DNA from: an uncultured Lachnospiraceae bacterium
GTDB taxonomy: Bacteria; Bacillota; Clostridia; Lachnospirales; Lachnospiraceae
Direction of reading: 5' to 3'
Assembly: GCA_946406305.1 (NCBI GenBank)
Contig: CAMJKC010000073.1
Coordinates: forward strand, 1 to 8,122
Length of the DNA: 8,122 nt
The position numbers and the translations under genes are program-made. The notes beneath the pieces were generated by a model. It had not been told where the DNA came from. It did no database searches and worked only from the letters and a program-made list of their open reading frames with translations. Positions 5,841-8,122 of this stretch are shown here, piece after piece. Numbering within the stretch: the stretch's first letter is position 1; every line of letters starts with the position of its first letter.

Positions 5841-6881
5841 ATGAAATTGTCAGATTTTAATTATGATTTACCAAAAGAATATATAGCCCAAAGTCCATTA
5901 GACAAAAGAGATGAATCAAAGCTTATGGTCATAGATAAAACTAATGGGAATATAGAACACAAAAAATTTTATGATGTAATAAACTATATGGACGAAGGTG
6001 ATGTTTTAGTTCTAAACAATACAAAAGTTATACCAGCGAGGCTCATAGGAAATATTATAAATAAAAATTCAAGTGTAGAAGTTTTTTTAGTAAGAAGGAT
6101 AGATGAAAAAAAATGGGAATGTTTAGTTAAACCAGGGAAGAAATTAAAAGTAGGGGTAGAAGTAGTATTTGGAAATGGAGAACTTAGTTGTAAAATTGTT
6201 GATATTATAGAAGATGGAAACAGAGTTGTTGAGTTTAAATATGAAGGAATATTTGAAGAGATTTTAGATAAACTTGGAGAAATGCCATTACCTCCATACA
6301 TAAAAGAAAAGCTTACAGATAAAAATAAATATCAGACAGTATATGCAAAATATGATGGTTCTGTTGCTGCACCTACTGCTGGGCTTCATTTTACAAAAGA
6401 ATTATTAGAAAAGATTAAAGAGAAAAAAATAAAAATTGCAAATGTTACTTTACATGTTTCTCTTGGAACATTTAGACCTGTAAAAGTAGATATTATAGAA
6501 GAGCATGAGATGCACAAGGAACATATAATTTTAAAGAAAGAAGATAGCGATTTAATAAATGATGCAATAAAAAACAAAAAAAATATAATATGTGTAGGGA
6601 CTACAAGTCTTAGAAGTGTTGAAAGCTTAGCATATTTTGATGACAGCATCAATTTGTATCAAGTAAAAAATAAAGAAATGGATACAGATATATTTATTTA
6701 TCCTGGGTATAAATTTAAAATAGTAAATAAACTTATTACAAATTTTCATCTTCCTTGCTCCACACTTATAATGCTCGTGTCTGCCTTTGCAGGAAGGGAA
6801 AATGTATTAAATGCATATGAGGTTGCTAAAAAAAATAATTATAGATTTTTCAGCTTTGGAGATGCTTGTATATTTGTGTAG
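5841..6881 (+). CDS. queA: S-adenosylmethionine:tRNA ribosyltransferase-isomerase
   Basis: A 346-residue cytoplasmic enzyme, full length for the family. It transfers and isomerises the ribosyl part of S-adenosylmethionine onto preQ1 at position 34 of tRNAs with GUN anticodons (Asp, Asn, His, Tyr), giving epoxyqueuosine. Family blocks appear in order: DLPKEYIAQSPLDKRDESKL (9-28), LVLNNTKVIPARL (56-68), GEMPLPPYI (146-154), YAKYDGSVAAPTAGLHFT (168-185), LHVSLGTFRPVK (204-215), EHEMHKE (221-227), GTTSLRSVES (253-262) and TNFHLPCSTLIMLVSAFAG (300-318). The C terminus reads YRFFSFGDACIFV where YRFFSYGDAMLI is usual, a mild variation. It starts two bases after the preceding stop with only a weak AAGAGA ribosome site. 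Other queuosine genes (tgt, queG/queH) are not in the window. Confidence 0.97.
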   Translation: MKLSDFNYDLPKEYIAQSPLDKRDESKLMVIDKTNGNIEHKKFYDVINYMDEGDVLVLNNTKVIPARLIGNIINKNSSVEVFLVRRIDEKKWECLVKPGKKLKVGVEVVFGNGELSCKIVDIIEDGNRVVEFKYEGIFEEILDKLGEMPLPPYIKEKLTDKNKYQTVYAKYDGSVAAPTAGLHFTKELLEKIKEKKIKIANVTLHVSLGTFRPVKVDIIEEHEMHKEHIILKKEDSDLINDAIKNKKNIICVGTTSLRSVESLAYFDDSINLYQVKNKEMDTDIFIYPGYKFKIVNKLITNFHLPCSTLIMLVSAFAGRENVLNAYEVAKKNNYRFFSFGDACIFV

Positions 6882-6884
6882 GAG
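6879..6884 (+). promoter_or_regulatory. Ribosome binding site deciding the start at 6890
   Basis: TAGGAG overlaps the queA stop (TAG 6879-6881) and lies five bases before ATG 6890. It favours this start over ATG 6866. Confidence 0.8.
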
Positions 6885-6889
6885 ATAAA

Positions 6890-7582
6890 ATGGTTAGATT
6901 AAATAAAAAAATGAGCGAAATAGGTTATTGTTCAAGAAGAAAAGCAGATGAGCTTATAAAATCAAAAAAGATTACAGTAAATGGAGAGATTGCAAAACTT
7001 GGACAACTTGTGAGTAAAGATGATATTATAGAAGTCAATGGTGAGGTCATTAAAAAAGATGATGAGAAAATAATTTTAGCATATAATAAACCTAAAGGCG
7101 TTATCTGCACAGAGAGTAAAGTAGAAAAAAATCTGAAAATTGCAGATTTAATAAAAAAGTTTAATATAGATAAAAGAATTTTTACTGTGGGGAGACTTGA
7201 TAAAGATACTGAAGGGCTCATAATTTTGACGAATGATGGAGATTTGGCAAGAGATATAACAAATACAAAAAATGATTACGAGAAAGAATATGAAGTGAGG
7301 GTAGATAAAAACATTGATGACAATTTTATAGAAAAAATGGAAAAAGGTGTTTACTTGACAGAATTAAATGTTAGGACAAAAAGGTGTAAAATAAAAAAAA
7401 GTGGAGATAAATCATTTTATATAACTATAACACAAGGATTAAATAGACAAGTAAGAAGGATGTGTAAGGAATTAGGTTTTAGAGTAACTTATCTTAAAAG
7501 AGTTAGAATAATAAATTTAAAAATAGAAGATTTAAAAGTTGGAGAATATAGATACATAGAAAGAGAGGATATAGGCATTTGA
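6890..7582 (+). CDS. rluF: RluF-like 23S rRNA pseudouridine synthase (RsuA/RluB/RluF family)
   Basis: A 230-residue enzyme that converts a uridine in ribosomal RNA to pseudouridine. Residues 1-50 form an S4 RNA-binding domain (RLNKKMSEIGYCSRRKADEL). KPKGVICT (68-74) and the catalytic block GRLDKDTEGLIILTNDGDLA (101-120) follow, with catalytic Asp104. The later motifs EKEYEV (131-136), TKRCKIKK (163-170) and QGLNRQVRRM (182-191), then LKRVRIINLKI, match RluF more than RluB or RsuA. In E. coli RluF targets U2604 of 23S rRNA; the target here is inferred from similarity only. The start is fixed by TAGGAG (6879-6884), which overlaps the queA stop codon, five bases before ATG 6890. The longer frame from 6866 would lie inside queA without a ribosome site. 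It is operonic with queA and ligA. Confidence 0.9.
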   Translation: MVRLNKKMSEIGYCSRRKADELIKSKKITVNGEIAKLGQLVSKDDIIEVNGEVIKKDDEKIILAYNKPKGVICTESKVEKNLKIADLIKKFNIDKRIFTVGRLDKDTEGLIILTNDGDLARDITNTKNDYEKEYEVRVDKNIDDNFIEKMEKGVYLTELNVRTKRCKIKKSGDKSFYITITQGLNRQVRRMCKELGFRVTYLKRVRIINLKIEDLKVGEYRYIEREDIGI

Positions 7583-8122
7583 CAAGTGATGAAAATAAAA
7601 ATAGAATATTATATTTAATAGATTTATTAAATAAAGCATCTGATGCATATTATAATGAAGATAGAGAGATAATTTCAAATCTTGAATATGATAAGTATTA
7701 TGACGAGCTTAAAAAACTTGAAGAAGAGACAGGGATACACTATTCAAATTCTCCAACAAATAGAGTTGGATATAACATAAGCAAAGAGTTGGTGCAAGTA
7801 AGACATGAAAGTCCTATGTTGTCACTTGATAAAACAAAAAGTGTTGAAGATTTAGAAAGTTGGCTCGGAGATAAAGAAGGTATATTATCTTATAAATTGG
7901 ATGGTCTCACTATTGTTTTGACTTATGAAAATGGTGTATTGACAAAAGGGGTAACTCGTGGCAATGGTGAGATAGGAGAACTTGTTACTGATAATGTAAA
8001 AAATTTTTTGAATGTCCCTATAAAAATAAAATATAACAAACACATAATTATAAGAGGGGAAGCAATAATAACTTATAGTGATTTTGAAAATATAAACAAA
8101 GAGATAGATGAAGATTTTAAAT
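7579..8122 (+). CDS. ligA: NAD+-dependent DNA ligase, N-terminal part (cut by window end)
   Basis: The first 181 residues of LigA, which seals nicks in DNA during replication and repair using NAD+. The start is TTG 7579, whose TTGA overlaps the stop of the upstream gene. AGAGGA (7564-7569) lies nine bases before it. An in-frame TAG at 7549-7551 leaves no better start upstream, and the first in-frame ATG is deep inside the domain. The NAD+-binding Ia region is AYYNEDREIISNLEYDKYYDEL (split here for reading: Y24-Y25, then E36-Y37-D38). The adenylation motif is SYKLDG with Lys106, followed by VTRGNGEIGE (125-134). Tyr25 and Asn34 replace the His and Asp of E. coli LigA, and RGNGE replaces RGDGT. 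To my memory these changes are typical of the clostridial LigA branch, so they are not signs of decay. The OB, HhH and BRCT domains lie beyond the window. Confidence 0.93.
   Translation, partial: MTSDENKNRILYLIDLLNKASDAYYNEDREIISNLEYDKYYDELKKLEEETGIHYSNSPTNRVGYNISKELVQVRHESPMLSLDKTKSVEDLESWLGDKEGILSYKLDGLTIVLTYENGVLTKGVTRGNGEIGELVTDNVKNFLNVPIKIKYNKHIIIRGEAIITYSDFENINKEIDEDFK

Noticed and set aside
5984..6652. Two antisense open frames (5984-6301 and 6386-6652) inside queA
   Set aside because: Ser/Phe/Ile-rich translations typical of the complement of AT-rich coding DNA; queA motifs are intact on the other strand.
6925..7221. 98-codon antisense open frame inside the pseudouridine synthase gene
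   Set aside because: Low-complexity Ser/Leu shadow without a start signal; the sense strand holds conserved catalytic motifs.

Overview
The window is strongly AT-rich, with A/T-ending codons throughout. It carries Gram-positive style ribosome sites (AAGGAGG), a lipobox signal peptide, a zinc-ribbon form of L28 and a clostridial-type NAD+-dependent DNA ligase. Together these point to a low-GC Firmicute of the class Clostridia. A Peptostreptococcaceae-like anaerobe is my best guess, but I cannot fix the genus from the sequence alone.

Left part (1-2210). The window opens inside the 3' half of a plus-strand tRNA, probably tRNA-Thr with anticodon AGT, followed by a hairpin that can terminate transcription from both sides. 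Two minus-strand genes follow, each with its own promoter. One encodes a surface lipoprotein of the UshA/5'-nucleotidase family (nucleotide scavenging). The other is rpmB (ribosomal protein L28), which ends at a hairpin terminator.

Middle part (2210-5838). A 189-base divergent intergenic region holds the rpmB promoter and an excellent sigma-A type promoter facing right. The rightward promoter drives a closely packed run of envelope genes: a 44-residue single-pass membrane microprotein that is easy to miss; a secreted subtilisin-family (S8) serine protease with an intact catalytic triad; a secreted protein with a fibronectin-III-like domain, an N/S/G-rich linker and C-terminal choline-binding-like wall repeats; and a membrane-anchored protein of unknown function with a possible NTF2-like outer domain.

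Right part (5841-8122). Without a visible terminator or new promoter, the same strand continues into queA (queuosine synthesis in tRNA), an RluF-like rRNA pseudouridine synthase, and the start of ligA (TTG start, truncated by the window end). All seven rightward genes overlap or lie within about 10 bases of each other, so they look like one transcription unit joining an uncharacterised envelope module to RNA-modification and DNA-ligation housekeeping genes. The four-gene envelope module is the least explained part. A reasonable but untested idea is that the protease acts on, or together with, the two neighbouring surface proteins.
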